Positions 52,077 through 61,815 are shown, numbered from the stretch's first letter. The stretch: DNA of 64,000 nt from Candidatus Desulfofervidus auxilii (GCA_030262725.1 JAJSZS010000008.1:25226-89225), one strand, 5' to 3'. Numbers and translations are program-made. Notes: generated from the letters alone by a model not told the origin.

Positions 52077-53575
52077 TTGAACAATTCCCAGCTCTAATCG
52101 TTGTTACACCTTTAATTATGTCTTTTATTCTTTTTGCTGTTAGTTGGTGGAATAAAAGACTATGTTTTCCTATCCTTATTCTTACTCTTTCTGCCTGTAT
52201 AGTTTTTGCTATTGGTATCCTTGATACTGTAATAAAACAAGGTAAACCTATTCATTATTATCTTGGTGGTTGGGATCCCCCTTGGGGTATTGAATATGTA
52301 ATAGATCATTTAAATGCATTAGTATTGGTGGCTGTAGCTGTTGTAGCTTGGTTGGTTGCTATTTATTCCAAAAGTGCTGTAGAAAAAGAATTACATGAAT
52401 CAAAACTGCCTCAATTTTATACTCTTTTTCTTCTTCAAGTAACAGGGCTTTTTGGTATTACTGCCACTGGTGATATGTTTAACCTCTATGTACTTTTAGA
52501 AATTGCCTCTTTCTCTGCATATGCTATCATTGCTATGGGAGAAAGGGGTGCGGATTTTGCTGCTTTTCGTTATGTAATCTTTGGTACAATTGGTGCTTGT
52601 GCTTATCTTTTAGGAGTAGGTTATCTTTATATCCTTACTGGCTCACTTAATATGGCAGATTTGTCTCATCTAATACCAAAATTATTTTATAATAAAGCAT
52701 TGCTTGTTGGTTTTGCCTTTTTCTTAGTAGGTGTAGGCATAAAAATGGGTATCTTTCCAGTACATTTTTGGTTACCAGATGCATATACTTTGGCTCCTTC
52801 AGCTGTAAGTGCTTTACTTGCTCCATTGTTTACTAAAGTTGGTGCCTATGTAATTATAAGGATTATGTTTACTGTCTTTGATCCATCTTTTTCCATAAAA
52901 CTTTATCCAGTAATGGATATATTAGGCTGGATAGCAGCTGTTGGTATAATATTTGCCTGTATTATGGCACTTGCTCAATCTGATTTGAAACGAATGTTTT
53001 GCTACCTAATTGTAGCAGAAATGGGTTATATTGTAATAGGCATTGCTTCTGGTAATCGGCTTGGTCTAACTGGAGCTATTTTACACATTATTAATGATAT
53101 GTTTATGATGGCTTGCCTTTTCACTGTAGCTGGTGCCATCATGTATCAAATGGGTACAAGAAATATCTATGAATTTCGTTACTTACATAGAACAATGCCT
53201 ATTACTTTGGCTGTCTTTGTTGTGGGGGCGCTTTCTGTAGTTGGTGTGCCACCTGCATGTGGATTTTTTAGCAAGTGGTATCTCATTTTAGGTACTATTC
53301 AAGCAAAGAAATGGTTATTATTGTTTGTACTTTTAGCTAGCAGTTTGATTAATGCTGTTTTATTTTTCCGTGTTATAGAAAATGCTTATTTAGAACCTCG
53401 TGAGGCTCATGCACATGCCCATAATGGAGGACATCCAATTGTTACTTTAGATAGAGTTCCATTAAATATGCTTATAGCAATGATATTAATTGCTGCTGGT
53501 ATCATTTTATTAGGTCTATTTAGTGGAAAGATTGTAATGAATATTATTGATTTTGCCATACCAGCGAATTTATAG
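52073..53575 (+). CDS. mrpD: MrpD/MbhH-like proton channel subunit 1
   Basis: A 500-residue membrane protein with about fourteen helices, homologous to NuoL/M/N. FNLYVLLEIASFSAYAIIAM near 140 holds the conserved glutamate, MGIFPVHFWLPDAYTLAPSA near 220 the channel lysine region. The C-terminal loop has histidines (EAHAHAHNGGH). GTG start overlapping mrpC by four bases. Moves H+ or exchanges Na+ for H+. Confidence 0.88.
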   Translation: MIEQFPALIVVTPLIMSFILFAVSWWNKRLCFPILILTLSACIVFAIGILDTVIKQGKPIHYYLGGWDPPWGIEYVIDHLNALVLVAVAVVAWLVAIYSKSAVEKELHESKLPQFYTLFLLQVTGLFGITATGDMFNLYVLLEIASFSAYAIIAMGERGADFAAFRYVIFGTIGACAYLLGVGYLYILTGSLNMADLSHLIPKLFYNKALLVGFAFFLVGVGIKMGIFPVHFWLPDAYTLAPSAVSALLAPLFTKVGAYVIIRIMFTVFDPSFSIKLYPVMDILGWIAAVGIIFACIMALAQSDLKRMFCYLIVAEMGYIVIGIASGNRLGLTGAILHIINDMFMMACLFTVAGAIMYQMGTRNIYEFRYLHRTMPITLAVFVVGALSVVGVPPACGFFSKWYLILGTIQAKKWLLLFVLLASSLINAVLFFRVIENAYLEPREAHAHAHNGGHPIVTLDRVPLNMLIAMILIAAGIILLGLFSGKIVMNIIDFAIPANL

Positions 53576-53584
53576 GGGGAGGAG

Positions 53585-55072
53585 ATGGAAACTGTACACT
53601 CTGTTGTACCACTCTTAGCCCTAATGGCCTCTTTGATTGGAGCCTTCCTTATACTGTTTACAGGTGAGAGGAACCCAAATTTGCGTGAAGTATGGACAAT
53701 GATAGCTTCTATAACAAAATTTGGTTTAGTTGCCTCCATGCTTCCTCATGTACTTCAAGGTAAAGTTATTGAATACACTATTGTTGAAATTTACAAAGGA
53801 CTTGCCCTCCAATTTAGGGTAGATACCTTTGGAATGATCTTTGCTTTATTAGCTTCTTTTCTCTGGATTGTTGTTTCACTCTATTCTATTGGTTATATGC
53901 GAGGTTTAAATGAACATGCTCAAACTCGTTATTATTTTTGTTTTGCCTTTGCCCTTTTTGGGGCAGTAGGTGTGGCTATGTCAGGCAATTTGTTAACTCT
54001 TTATATGTTTTATGAAATCTTAACAGTAGCCACATTTCCTTTAGTAGCTCATAAAGAGACAGAAGAGGCTATAAAAGCAGGCAGAAAATATTTAGCTTAT
54101 CTTTTAACAGGTGCTGCATTTGTTCTTTTCTCAATGGGTTTAACTTATTATCTTACAGGAACACTTGATTTTAAGGCAGGTGGATTTTTAGCTGGTCATG
54201 GTTCAAGAGAATTATTAGCCCTTTTATTTGTGACATATATTATTGGTTTTGGTTCAAAGGCAGCTGTAATGCCTATCCATGAGTGGCTGCCTTCAGCTAT
54301 GATTGCGCCAACTCCTGTAAGTGCTTTGCTCCATGCAGTAGCCGTTGTAAAAGCAGGTGTATTTTGTTGTTTAAGAGTAATTCTCTATGTATTTGGTCCT
54401 AAATTGCTTTCAGACTTAGGTTTATGGATAGTTTTAGCCTTCTTTGTTTCATTCACAGTTATTGTTGCCAATATAATTGCTCTAACTCAGGATCATTTAA
54501 AAAGAAGGCTTGCTTTTTCTACTATTAATAATCTTTCTATCATTATTTTAGGTGCAGCTTTACTTTCTTCTGATGGAATTAGAGGGGCTATGCTTCATAT
54601 TCCATTTCATGGCTTTATGAAGATCACACTATTTATGTGTGCAGGCTCAATTTATGTAAAGACACATTTAGAAAATATTAGTGAAATGGAAGGTATAGGT
54701 CGTCAAATGCCTATTACGATGGCAGCCTTTACTATTGGAGCAGCTGGTTTAACTGGTATACCGCCTATATGCGGATTTATCAGTAAGTGGTATCTATGTT
54801 TAGGAGCACTTGAGGCAAAAGAAATTATCTTCCTACTAGTATTTCTTGCTAGTGCTTTATTAGATGCAGCTTACTTCTTCCCCATTATCTATAGTGCCTT
54901 TTTTAAAAAGCCAAAATTTGTAAAAGACCATTTTGATGAAGCATCATTTTTTGTAGTATTTCCAATTGTAATTACAGCTATTGGTTCTATTTTCTTTGGG
55001 ATTTTTCCAGACAAATTTATGCATTTCTTTAAACTAGCTCTGCTCTCAGCGAAGAATATTTTGGGGGTTTAA
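53585..55072 (+). CDS. MrpD/NuoM-like proton channel subunit 2
   Basis: A 495-residue paralogue of the previous subunit with about fourteen helices. LYMFYEILTVATFPLVAHKE near 140 and FGSKAAVMPIHEWLPSAMIA near 220 show the conserved glutamate and lysine, so it should be an active channel. Follows after nine bases. Standard Mrp has a single MrpD plus MrpA, so the extra copy here stands in for or adds to MrpA. Confidence 0.85.
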   Translation: METVHSVVPLLALMASLIGAFLILFTGERNPNLREVWTMIASITKFGLVASMLPHVLQGKVIEYTIVEIYKGLALQFRVDTFGMIFALLASFLWIVVSLYSIGYMRGLNEHAQTRYYFCFAFALFGAVGVAMSGNLLTLYMFYEILTVATFPLVAHKETEEAIKAGRKYLAYLLTGAAFVLFSMGLTYYLTGTLDFKAGGFLAGHGSRELLALLFVTYIIGFGSKAAVMPIHEWLPSAMIAPTPVSALLHAVAVVKAGVFCCLRVILYVFGPKLLSDLGLWIVLAFFVSFTVIVANIIALTQDHLKRRLAFSTINNLSIIILGAALLSSDGIRGAMLHIPFHGFMKITLFMCAGSIYVKTHLENISEMEGIGRQMPITMAAFTIGAAGLTGIPPICGFISKWYLCLGALEAKEIIFLLVFLASALLDAAYFFPIIYSAFFKKPKFVKDHFDEASFFVVFPIVITAIGSIFFGIFPDKFMHFFKLALLSAKNILGV

Positions 55073-55075
55073 GTA

Positions 55076-55291
55076 ATGATTAGGACATTAAAAGTAGCAC
55101 TTTTTGTAAGCATATTTATAGTATTTTTGTTAGGTTTTTTTATCCATCCTGAACATGAAGCTCATTATTTTTGGCAAAAAATTCCCGTATTTGAAGGTAT
55201 TTTTGGATTTATAGGTTGTATTGTACTTATTATCTTTTCTAAAGGATTGGGACATCTGTTTCTAGAAAGGGAGGAGGACTATTATGATTAA
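55076..55291 (+). CDS. Small membrane protein of Mrp cluster
   Basis: A 71-residue protein with two helices (about 5-22 and 40-60), the motif HPEHEAHYFWQKIPVFEGIF between them, and an acidic tail. It lies between two large channel genes, overlaps the next by eight bases and is preserved with its own ATG. Similar small proteins occur in such clusters between the NuoL-like genes; function unknown. Confidence 0.72.
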   Translation: MIRTLKVALFVSIFIVFLLGFFIHPEHEAHYFWQKIPVFEGIFGFIGCIVLIIFSKGLGHLFLEREEDYYD

Positions 55292-57050
55292 ACCTATACC
55301 TCCGTTTTTAATCTATTTAATAGGAGCACTGTTTGTTCCTCTACTTGTAGGGAAAGCAAAAAAGGCTCTTCTTTTAATTATACCAATCCTTGCTTATATT
55401 GACCTTTTATTAATGCCTCATGGTAATTATTGGAAAATAAAATTTTTAGATTATGAGCTTATTTTTGGACAAGTAGATAAATTAAGTATGGTCTTTGCAT
55501 ATGTATTTGTCATTATTAGTTTTGCTGCTCTGCTTTATGCCTTACATGTAGATGATGATGTTCAGCATTTTTCGGCTCTTTATTATGCAGGCAGTTCTTT
55601 AGGTGTAGCCTTTGCTGGTGACCTCTTTACTTTATATCTCTTTTGGGAAATTATGGCTGTAGCCTCTGTTTTTATTATCTGGTCTCAAAGAGATAAAGAA
55701 GCTATAGGTGCTGGATTTAGATATCTTTTGGTTCACCTTTTTGGTGGTTGTGCACTTTTAGCAGGTATTGTTATTTATGCGATAAAGACAGGCTCCATTG
55801 CTTTTTCTGGGCCACTAGTAAAATGTGGTTTGGGTTTTTGGCTTATATTAATCGGTTTTATATTAAATGCTGCTGTTCCTCCATTACATCCATGGTTACC
55901 TGATGCTTATCCACGTGCATCTGTTACTGGTGCTATTTTCCTTACTGCATATACTACAAAAAGTGCCGTTTATACTTTATTAAGAGCATTTCCTGGTGTG
56001 GAAGTCCTTGCTTATCTTGGTGCTATTATGACAGTTTATGGTGTTGTTTGGGCGATTATGGAAAATGATATAAGGCGTCTACTTGCTTATCACATTGTTA
56101 GTCAGGTAGGATACATGGTGGGTGGTGTAGGTATAGGGACAGAATTATCTATGAATGGCTCAGCAGCTCATGCTTTTTGTCATATCCTTTATAAAGCATT
56201 ATTATTTATGGGTGCAGGTGCTGTTATTTATCAAACAGGTATGCGTAAAATGAGTGATTTGACTGGAAGGGATCTCTATAAAAAGATTCCTCTTAGTTTA
56301 ATATTTTATATGGTAGGTGCTTTTTCCATTTCGGCTGTACCATTATTTAATGGATTCATATGTAAACCTATGATTGTTACTGCAGCAGAAGAAACTCATA
56401 TGTTAGCTGTCTTTTTCTTAATGCATACAGCCTCCATTGGTACATGGTTATGTGTAGGTCTTAAACTGCCATATTATACATGGTTTGGGAAACGCAGACC
56501 AGAATTAGGAGAAATAGAGATAAAGAAACTTCCTTGGAATATGATTGCTGGTATGGCATTTCTTTCCTTCCTTTGCATCTTTATGGGTGTTTATCCAGAT
56601 ATACTTTATCGTGTTCTTCCTTATCCTGTAGAATATCATCCTTATACTCCAATGCATGTCATCGGTGCCCTTCAAATGCTTTTGATGACTGTAGTTGGTG
56701 TTTGGATTTTATTAAAGAGACTTGAGCCGCATGCTGTAATTAATCTTGATACAGATTGGTTTTATCGTAAAGGTGCAATTCTTTTTGTAAAATTCTGTTA
56801 TGGTTTAAGTGCAATACGTACAATTTTGCAAAAGCTAGCCATAGATTTTGTAGATGGAGTTATTGTAATAAGCAAAAATCCAATTTATGTAATAGAATCA
56901 ATATTTTCTTCAAAAACAACTCGATTAGAACCTTATGATGCTAATACTTATCGAACAGCAGTAGGTATTGGAGTGATGTTTTCACTTATCTTTTTCGCTA
57001 TCGTCTGTTTCATTTTCTTCCATCATCTATTGCAGTTGTTAGTTAAATAA
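55284..57050 (+). CDS. NuoL/MrpA-like proton channel subunit 3
   Basis: A 588-residue membrane protein with about fifteen helices. YLFWEIMAVASVFIIWSQRD near 115 and NAAVPPLHPWLPDAYPRASV near 195 carry the conserved glutamate and proton channel motif; HILYKALLFMGAGAVIYQTG near 300 is also typical. The C-terminal extension (residues 480-588) has a late amphipathic or membrane helix. Last gene of the cluster, convergent with a sigma-54 activator gene three bases away. Confidence 0.85.
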   Translation: MIKPIPPFLIYLIGALFVPLLVGKAKKALLLIIPILAYIDLLLMPHGNYWKIKFLDYELIFGQVDKLSMVFAYVFVIISFAALLYALHVDDDVQHFSALYYAGSSLGVAFAGDLFTLYLFWEIMAVASVFIIWSQRDKEAIGAGFRYLLVHLFGGCALLAGIVIYAIKTGSIAFSGPLVKCGLGFWLILIGFILNAAVPPLHPWLPDAYPRASVTGAIFLTAYTTKSAVYTLLRAFPGVEVLAYLGAIMTVYGVVWAIMENDIRRLLAYHIVSQVGYMVGGVGIGTELSMNGSAAHAFCHILYKALLFMGAGAVIYQTGMRKMSDLTGRDLYKKIPLSLIFYMVGAFSISAVPLFNGFICKPMIVTAAEETHMLAVFFLMHTASIGTWLCVGLKLPYYTWFGKRRPELGEIEIKKLPWNMIAGMAFLSFLCIFMGVYPDILYRVLPYPVEYHPYTPMHVIGALQMLLMTVVGVWILLKRLEPHAVINLDTDWFYRKGAILFVKFCYGLSAIRTILQKLAIDFVDGVIVISKNPIYVIESIFSSKTTRLEPYDANTYRTAVGIGVMFSLIFFAIVCFIFFHHLLQLLVK

Positions 57051-57053
57051 ATT

Positions 57054-58391
57054 TTATTGAGACTTGCTCTTTTTCCAACGTGGATGTGTAATACCATATT
57101 TATGTATTTTATAATGTATTGCCCTTTTACTAATACCTAATAATTCAGCTGCTTTTTTCTGAATCCAATTGGTTTTTTCCAATGCTTGAATAATTAATTC
57201 TTTTTCTGCCTCTTTTAATTTAATTCCTTTTTTGACAAGAGAAGGAAAAGGTTCATATTCAAGCGCTAAATCTTCAGCATGTATGATATTTCCTTCTGCC
57301 ATTAATACAGCCCTTTCTATAACATTTTCTAATTCCCTCACATTTCCTGGCCAATGATAATCTAAAATAATTTTTTTAGCCTTTTCAGAAAATCCTTTAA
57401 TTTGTTTATTTAACTCAAAATTGAATCTTTTTAAGAAAAAATGAGCTAATGGCAAAATATCTTCTCTCCGTTCTCTTAATGGTGGTAAATGAATATGAAC
57501 AACATTAATTCTGTAATATAAATCTTCTCTAAATTTCCCTTCTTCTATTAAGCTTTTTAAATCTTTATTAGTAGCAGCTAATATTCTTACATCCACCTTT
57601 ATTACTTGATCCCCACCTAAACGTTCAAATTCTTTTTCTTGTAACACTCTCAGAATTTTTGCCTGTATAGATAAACTCATATCTCCTATTTCATCCAAAA
57701 AAATTGTTCCACCATTTGCCTGTTCAAATCTACCAATCCTCCTTTTATAAGCCCCAGTAAATGCTCCTTTTTCATGTCCAAATAATTCGCTTTCTAAAAG
57801 AGTTTCTGGTAAAGATGCACAATTCACTTTAATAAAAGCCCTTTTTCTCCTAGAACTATTGAAATGAATAGCACCAGCAATAACTTCCTTACCAGTGCCT
57901 GTTTCTCCTGTTATTAAAACAGTTGTGTCAAAAGGACAAATCTTTTTTACAAGAGAAATAATCTTTTTCATTTGAGGGCTTTCAGCAACAATACGATCCA
58001 AGTCATATATATATTTCTGTGTATGGCGAAGATAATCTATTTCTGCTCCAAATAAGGAACATTCATCTATACAAATACGCTCAACCGTATTAACTACATC
58101 TGTTAAAGAAGGAGCTTCAAAAACATAAGGTTCTTTCCATTGTGAAGGCTTTTTACTGACAATGATATAAGGGGGAGGTATTTGTTGATTAATTGCTTTT
58201 AAAAAAGAAGATTGATTCTTTTCTAATATATCAAAATCAATCACAATAAAATCTACATTAAATTCTGTAAGTTTGTCTATAGCCTCTTTTATCTCATTAG
58301 CTTCTTCCACACGATGCCCCTTTTCTTCTAATTTTTCCATAAGAAATATGCGCTCTCTTTTATCTTTTTTAACAATTAATACAAGACTCAT
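57054..58391 (-). CDS. Sigma-54 activator with degenerate receiver
   Basis: A 445-residue NtrC-type protein. The AAA+ domain is intact: GETGTGKEVIA near 165, GAFTGAYKRR near 213, FLDEIGDM, and the Fis HTH (IQKKAAELLGISKRAIHYKI). The N-terminal receiver keeps Asp52 but has K-D in place of the acidic pair (LIVKKDKRE) and lacks the conserved Lys (FEAPS where KP is expected), so it is unlikely to respond to normal phosphorylation. It may be constitutive or controlled by protein binding. No kinase is adjacent in the same orientation. Targets unknown; divergent from the QseE-like kinase. Confidence 0.85.
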   Translation of the reverse strand: MSLVLIVKKDKRERIFLMEKLEEKGHRVEEANEIKEAIDKLTEFNVDFIVIDFDILEKNQSSFLKAINQQIPPPYIIVSKKPSQWKEPYVFEAPSLTDVVNTVERICIDECSLFGAEIDYLRHTQKYIYDLDRIVAESPQMKKIISLVKKICPFDTTVLITGETGTGKEVIAGAIHFNSSRRKRAFIKVNCASLPETLLESELFGHEKGAFTGAYKRRIGRFEQANGGTIFLDEIGDMSLSIQAKILRVLQEKEFERLGGDQVIKVDVRILAATNKDLKSLIEEGKFREDLYYRINVVHIHLPPLRERREDILPLAHFFLKRFNFELNKQIKGFSEKAKKIILDYHWPGNVRELENVIERAVLMAEGNIIHAEDLALEYEPFPSLVKKGIKLKEAEKELIIQALEKTNWIQKKAAELLGISKRAIHYKIHKYGITHPRWKKSKSQ

Positions 58392-58443
58392 AATAAAACC
58401 TTTAACACACTGACTTTACCATTTCAAGTTAAACTGTTTTGTG

Positions 58444-58474
58444 ACTTGACCGTTTAAATATGTCAAGTTAATAT
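58444..58474 (+). promoter_or_regulatory. Promoter with overlapping operator dyad
   Basis: TTGACC (58446-58451), a 17-base spacer and TAATAT (58469-58474) fit a sigma-70 promoter for the kinase at 58493. An inverted repeat ACTTGAC-N11-GTCAAGT (58444-58468) covers the -35 box and spacer, so a bound protein would control this promoter. Confidence 0.5.
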
Positions 58475-58492
58475 TCATTGAGTTTTTTTCAA

Positions 58493-59923
58493 ATGAAAGT
58501 GACTATCTTTAAAAGACTTGTTATCAGTTATCTAGTAATCATCCTTTTGATTATATTTTTGGGAGTATATACTACATTAAGACTCAATCAACTTAATCAA
58601 ATTATAAATTATATGATTTCTGTGGATAGCGTTACTATAAAGCTTACAGAAGAATTAGCAGATGCTATACTTACTCAGGTTGGTTTTGAAGAAAAATATT
58701 TAATTTCTAAAGATAAAGATTTTTATCAACGTTTTTGGGAAATTAGAGATTATATATCTAAAAATATAAGAAAATTAAGATACATAGCTGATACAACCAA
58801 AAAAAGAAAATTAGTTAAAGAAATTAAAAAAGTGTATGATTCTTATCTTTTTTTATTTAAAGATGCCTTATATGATTCAAATAAAGAAGAATATCAATTG
58901 AGAAAACAAAAAATAATTAGCGAAATCAGCCAAAAATTGAAAGAAATAGCTAATATTGCTAGATTAGATAGAGATAAAAAAATGCAAATGGCTAGCGATA
59001 TAAGTCTTCAAGTCATTAAAGTAACAACAATAACTGCAGCTATTGGTTTAATTATGGTAATCTTAATTTCATTTTTTAATACAAGGAATATAAATCGTCC
59101 TATTTTGCTTTTAAAAGAAAAAACAAAGGAAGTAGCTAGAGGGAAATTTGGTTCACCATTAAATATTTCTTCACCACCAGAAATAAAAGAATTGACCAAT
59201 TCATTTAACACTATGTGTGAACGTTTAAAAGAATTGGATGAAATGAAAAAGGATTTTATTAGCCACTTATCTCATGAATTGCGCACCCCTTTAACGGCTA
59301 TAAAAGAAGCATCTAATATGTTGCTTGAAGGTGTTTTTAAAGATATGCCAGAAAAACAATATGAGCTTTTTTCAATTATAAAAGAAGAATGTGAAAGATT
59401 GATAAATTCAGTTAATAGAATTCTTGATCTTTCTCGTATGGAAGCTGGTATGATGACTTATAATTTTAAAACAGCTAGTATTATTCCTATTATTCAAAAA
59501 AGTGTTACAAAGTTAATTCCTCTTGCTCAAAAGAAAAAAATTGACATTGAATTAAACCTATCAGATAAAATATCTTTGACAAAAATAGATGAAGAAAAAA
59601 TAGCTCAAGTTATAGAAAACTTATTAGACAATGCATTAAAATTTACTTTAGAAGGAGGTAAGGTTATTATTACAGCAATGGAAAATGAGAAAGGGATGAT
59701 AGAAGTATCTGTTGCTGATACTGGTTGTGGTATTCCTAAAGATGATTTGGAAAAAGTTTTTGATAAATTTAAACGAATAGAAAGCGGTTGGGTGGCGGTA
59801 AGAGGAACAGGTCTTGGTCTTTCTATCGCCAAGCACATTATAACCGCTCATGGGGGACAAATATGGGTAAAAAGCGAACCAGGCAAAGGAAGTGTTTTTT
59901 ATTTTACTTTACCTGTATCTTAA
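58493..59923 (+). CDS. QseE/GlrK-like sensor histidine kinase
   Basis: A 476-residue membrane kinase with two helices (about 8-28 and 175-198), a periplasmic helical sensor of about 145 residues, a HAMP domain, His261 in FISHLSHELRTPL, and an ATPase domain ([24 protein letters not shown]). Followed by a lipoprotein and a sigma-54 regulator, as in qseE-qseG-qseF (glrK-yfhG-glrR). The ATG at 58493 is preferred to the TTG at 58478. Its last 61 bases overlap the lipoprotein gene. Confidence 0.86.
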   Translation: MKVTIFKRLVISYLVIILLIIFLGVYTTLRLNQLNQIINYMISVDSVTIKLTEELADAILTQVGFEEKYLISKDKDFYQRFWEIRDYISKNIRKLRYIADTTKKRKLVKEIKKVYDSYLFLFKDALYDSNKEEYQLRKQKIISEISQKLKEIANIARLDRDKKMQMASDISLQVIKVTTITAAIGLIMVILISFFNTRNINRPILLLKEKTKEVARGKFGSPLNISSPPEIKELTNSFNTMCERLKELDEMKKDFISHLSHELRTPLTAIKEASNMLLEGVFKDMPEKQYELFSIIKEECERLINSVNRILDLSRMEAGMMTYNFKTASIIPIIQKSVTKLIPLAQKKKIDIELNLSDKISLTKIDEEKIAQVIENLLDNALKFTLEGGKVIITAMENEKGMIEVSVADTGCGIPKDDLEKVFDKFKRIESGWVAVRGTGLGLSIAKHIITAHGGQIWVKSEPGKGSVFYFTLPVS

Positions 59924-60432
59924 TGATTTTTTTCTTTGATTCATGTACTTTAAAAAAAGAATATCCAAAATTGCCACAAGAAAATATTGAGTTAATTCAG
60001 GCAAAAAAGTTTATGATAAATGGAAATTATAAAGCTGCATTAGAAAAAAATCAAAAGATTTTAAGAACATATCCTGAAATAAAGGATGAAGCCCTTTTTC
60101 AAATAGGCTTGATTTATGCTCATCCTAAAAATCCAGATAAAAATTATGAAAAGTCTTTAAAATATTTTCAAGAAATTATTAAAAAGTTTCCTAAAAGCCA
60201 TTTGAAAAATCAAGCTAAAATATGGATTCTAGTTTTGCAAGATATTATAAAGAAGGATAAAAAAATTAAAGAACAAAATGAAAAAATTAAAATTTTAATG
60301 CAAAAAATTTTCAAATTAGAAAAAGAAAGTAAAATAAAAGATGAAAAAATAAAAGATTTAAAAAAGCAGATAGAAAAATTAAAAGAAATAGATCTAACTA
60401 TTGAAGAGAAAAAGAGGAAGTCTTTGCCATAG
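59863..60432 (+). CDS. QseG-like lipoprotein
   Basis: A 189-residue lipoprotein. A basic start (MGKKRTRQRK), a hydrophobic stretch and lipobox FDSC with Cys28. The mature part has tetratricopeptide-like helices (KKFMINGNYKAALEKNQKIL, ALFQIGLIYAHPKN) and a long coiled coil at the C-terminus rich in lysine and glutamate. The start at 59863 is supported by GGGGGA six bases upstream. It overlaps the kinase gene by 61 bases. In E. coli QseG interacts with the kinase QseE; a comparable role is likely. Confidence 0.75.
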   Translation: MGKKRTRQRKCFLFYFTCILMIFFFDSCTLKKEYPKLPQENIELIQAKKFMINGNYKAALEKNQKILRTYPEIKDEALFQIGLIYAHPKNPDKNYEKSLKYFQEIIKKFPKSHLKNQAKIWILVLQDIIKKDKKIKEQNEKIKILMQKIFKLEKESKIKDEKIKDLKKQIEKLKEIDLTIEEKKRKSLP

Positions 60433-60443
60433 AGAGGTAAGGG

Positions 60444-61802
60444 ATGGATAAAATATTAGTGGTGGATGATGACTTAAATATCCTTAGAGTTTTGAAAATG
60501 AGGTTAGAAGCTGAGGGTTATTCAGTGACTACTGTTGCTGAAGTTCATGAAGCGATAGAGCTGGTAAAGGAAGAAGAATTTGATTTAGCTTTAGTAGACT
60601 TAAAACTTACAAAGAAAAATGGGATTGAGCTTATGGAAGATTTACATCGCATACAACCTGAAATGCCTGTTATTATCCTTACTGCCTATGGTACGATTGA
60701 AAGTGCTGTAGAAGCTATGAGAAAAGGAGCTTATAGCTATTTGACAAAACCTTTTGACCCACGCGAGCTTCTTTTACAGATAAAAAATGGAATTGAAAAA
60801 TCAAGGCTTTCAAAAGAAGTTAGAAGACTAAAGGATATAGTTAAGGAGAGATATGAATTTGAAAATATTGTTGGTGAAAGTGAAAAAATGAAAAAAGTAT
60901 TAGAATTAGTGTCACGAGCAGCAGAAACAGATTCCAATGTTTATATTCAAGGTGAAAGTGGCACAGGGAAGGAATTAATTGCTAAGGCATTGCATCTGGC
61001 TAGCTCAAGAAAAGATGGCCCTTTTGTAGCGATTAATTGTGCAGCCATTCCTGAAACTCTTTTAGAAAGTGAACTATTTGGTTTTAGAAAAGGAGCTTTT
61101 ACAGGTGCTTTTTACAGTAAAAAAGGAATTTTTGCTCAAGCTCATGGAGGAACAATTTTTTTAGATGAAATATCTGAAATGTCTTTATCTATGCAGGCAA
61201 AATTGCTGCGAGTAATAGAGGAAAAAGAATTTTATCCTGTAGGTTCAGAAAAGCCTATAAAAGTAGATGTAAGAATAATTGCTGCTTCAAATAAGGATCT
61301 TGAAAAAGAAGTACAAAAAGGGAATTTCCGTAAAGATCTTTTTTATCGTATTTATGTTATTCCCATTAAACTTCCTCCTTTAAGAGAAAGAAAAGAAGAT
61401 ATTCCTCTTTTAGCAAAACATTTTTTAAAAAAATTTTCGCAAAAAATGAAAAAAAATATAAAGGGGTTTTCACCAGGCGCACTTCAAAAAATGATGCTTT
61501 ATTCTTGGCCAGGAAATGTTAGAGAATTGGAAAATGTTGTAGAATGTGCGGTAGCTATGACTACTCAAGATATAATTACTGAGGATTTAATTCTTCCAAC
61601 AGAGCCAATAAAAGAGACTACTTTAAAGCCATTAAAAGAGGCAAAAGATGAATTTGAAAGAAAATATATTATTCAACTCATGGAAATTACTCAAGGGAAT
61701 GTAACACAAGCAGCAAAATTAGCCAGAAAATATAGGGCAGACCTTTATAAACTTCTAGAAAAATACAACATAAATCCAGAGGATTTTAGAAAAAAAGGTT
61801 AA
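60444..61802 (+). CDS. QseF/GlrR-like sigma-54 response regulator
   Basis: A 452-residue NtrC-family activator. Receiver with D8-D10, Asp52 in ALVDLKL and Lys in TKPFDPREL; AAA+ domain with GESGTGKELIA near 171, GAFTGAFYSK near 219 and FLDEISEM; C-terminal Fis-type HTH (NVTQAAKLARKYRADLYKLL). It is fed by the kinase two genes upstream. Targets unknown; the small sigma-54-driven gene that follows on the opposite strand is one candidate. GAGGTAAGGG precedes the ATG. Confidence 0.88.
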   Translation: MDKILVVDDDLNILRVLKMRLEAEGYSVTTVAEVHEAIELVKEEEFDLALVDLKLTKKNGIELMEDLHRIQPEMPVIILTAYGTIESAVEAMRKGAYSYLTKPFDPRELLLQIKNGIEKSRLSKEVRRLKDIVKERYEFENIVGESEKMKKVLELVSRAAETDSNVYIQGESGTGKELIAKALHLASSRKDGPFVAINCAAIPETLLESELFGFRKGAFTGAFYSKKGIFAQAHGGTIFLDEISEMSLSMQAKLLRVIEEKEFYPVGSEKPIKVDVRIIAASNKDLEKEVQKGNFRKDLFYRIYVIPIKLPPLRERKEDIPLLAKHFLKKFSQKMKKNIKGFSPGALQKMMLYSWPGNVRELENVVECAVAMTTQDIITEDLILPTEPIKETTLKPLKEAKDEFERKYIIQLMEITQGNVTQAAKLARKYRADLYKLLEKYNINPEDFRKKG

Positions 61803-61815
61803 TTTTTAAATATTT

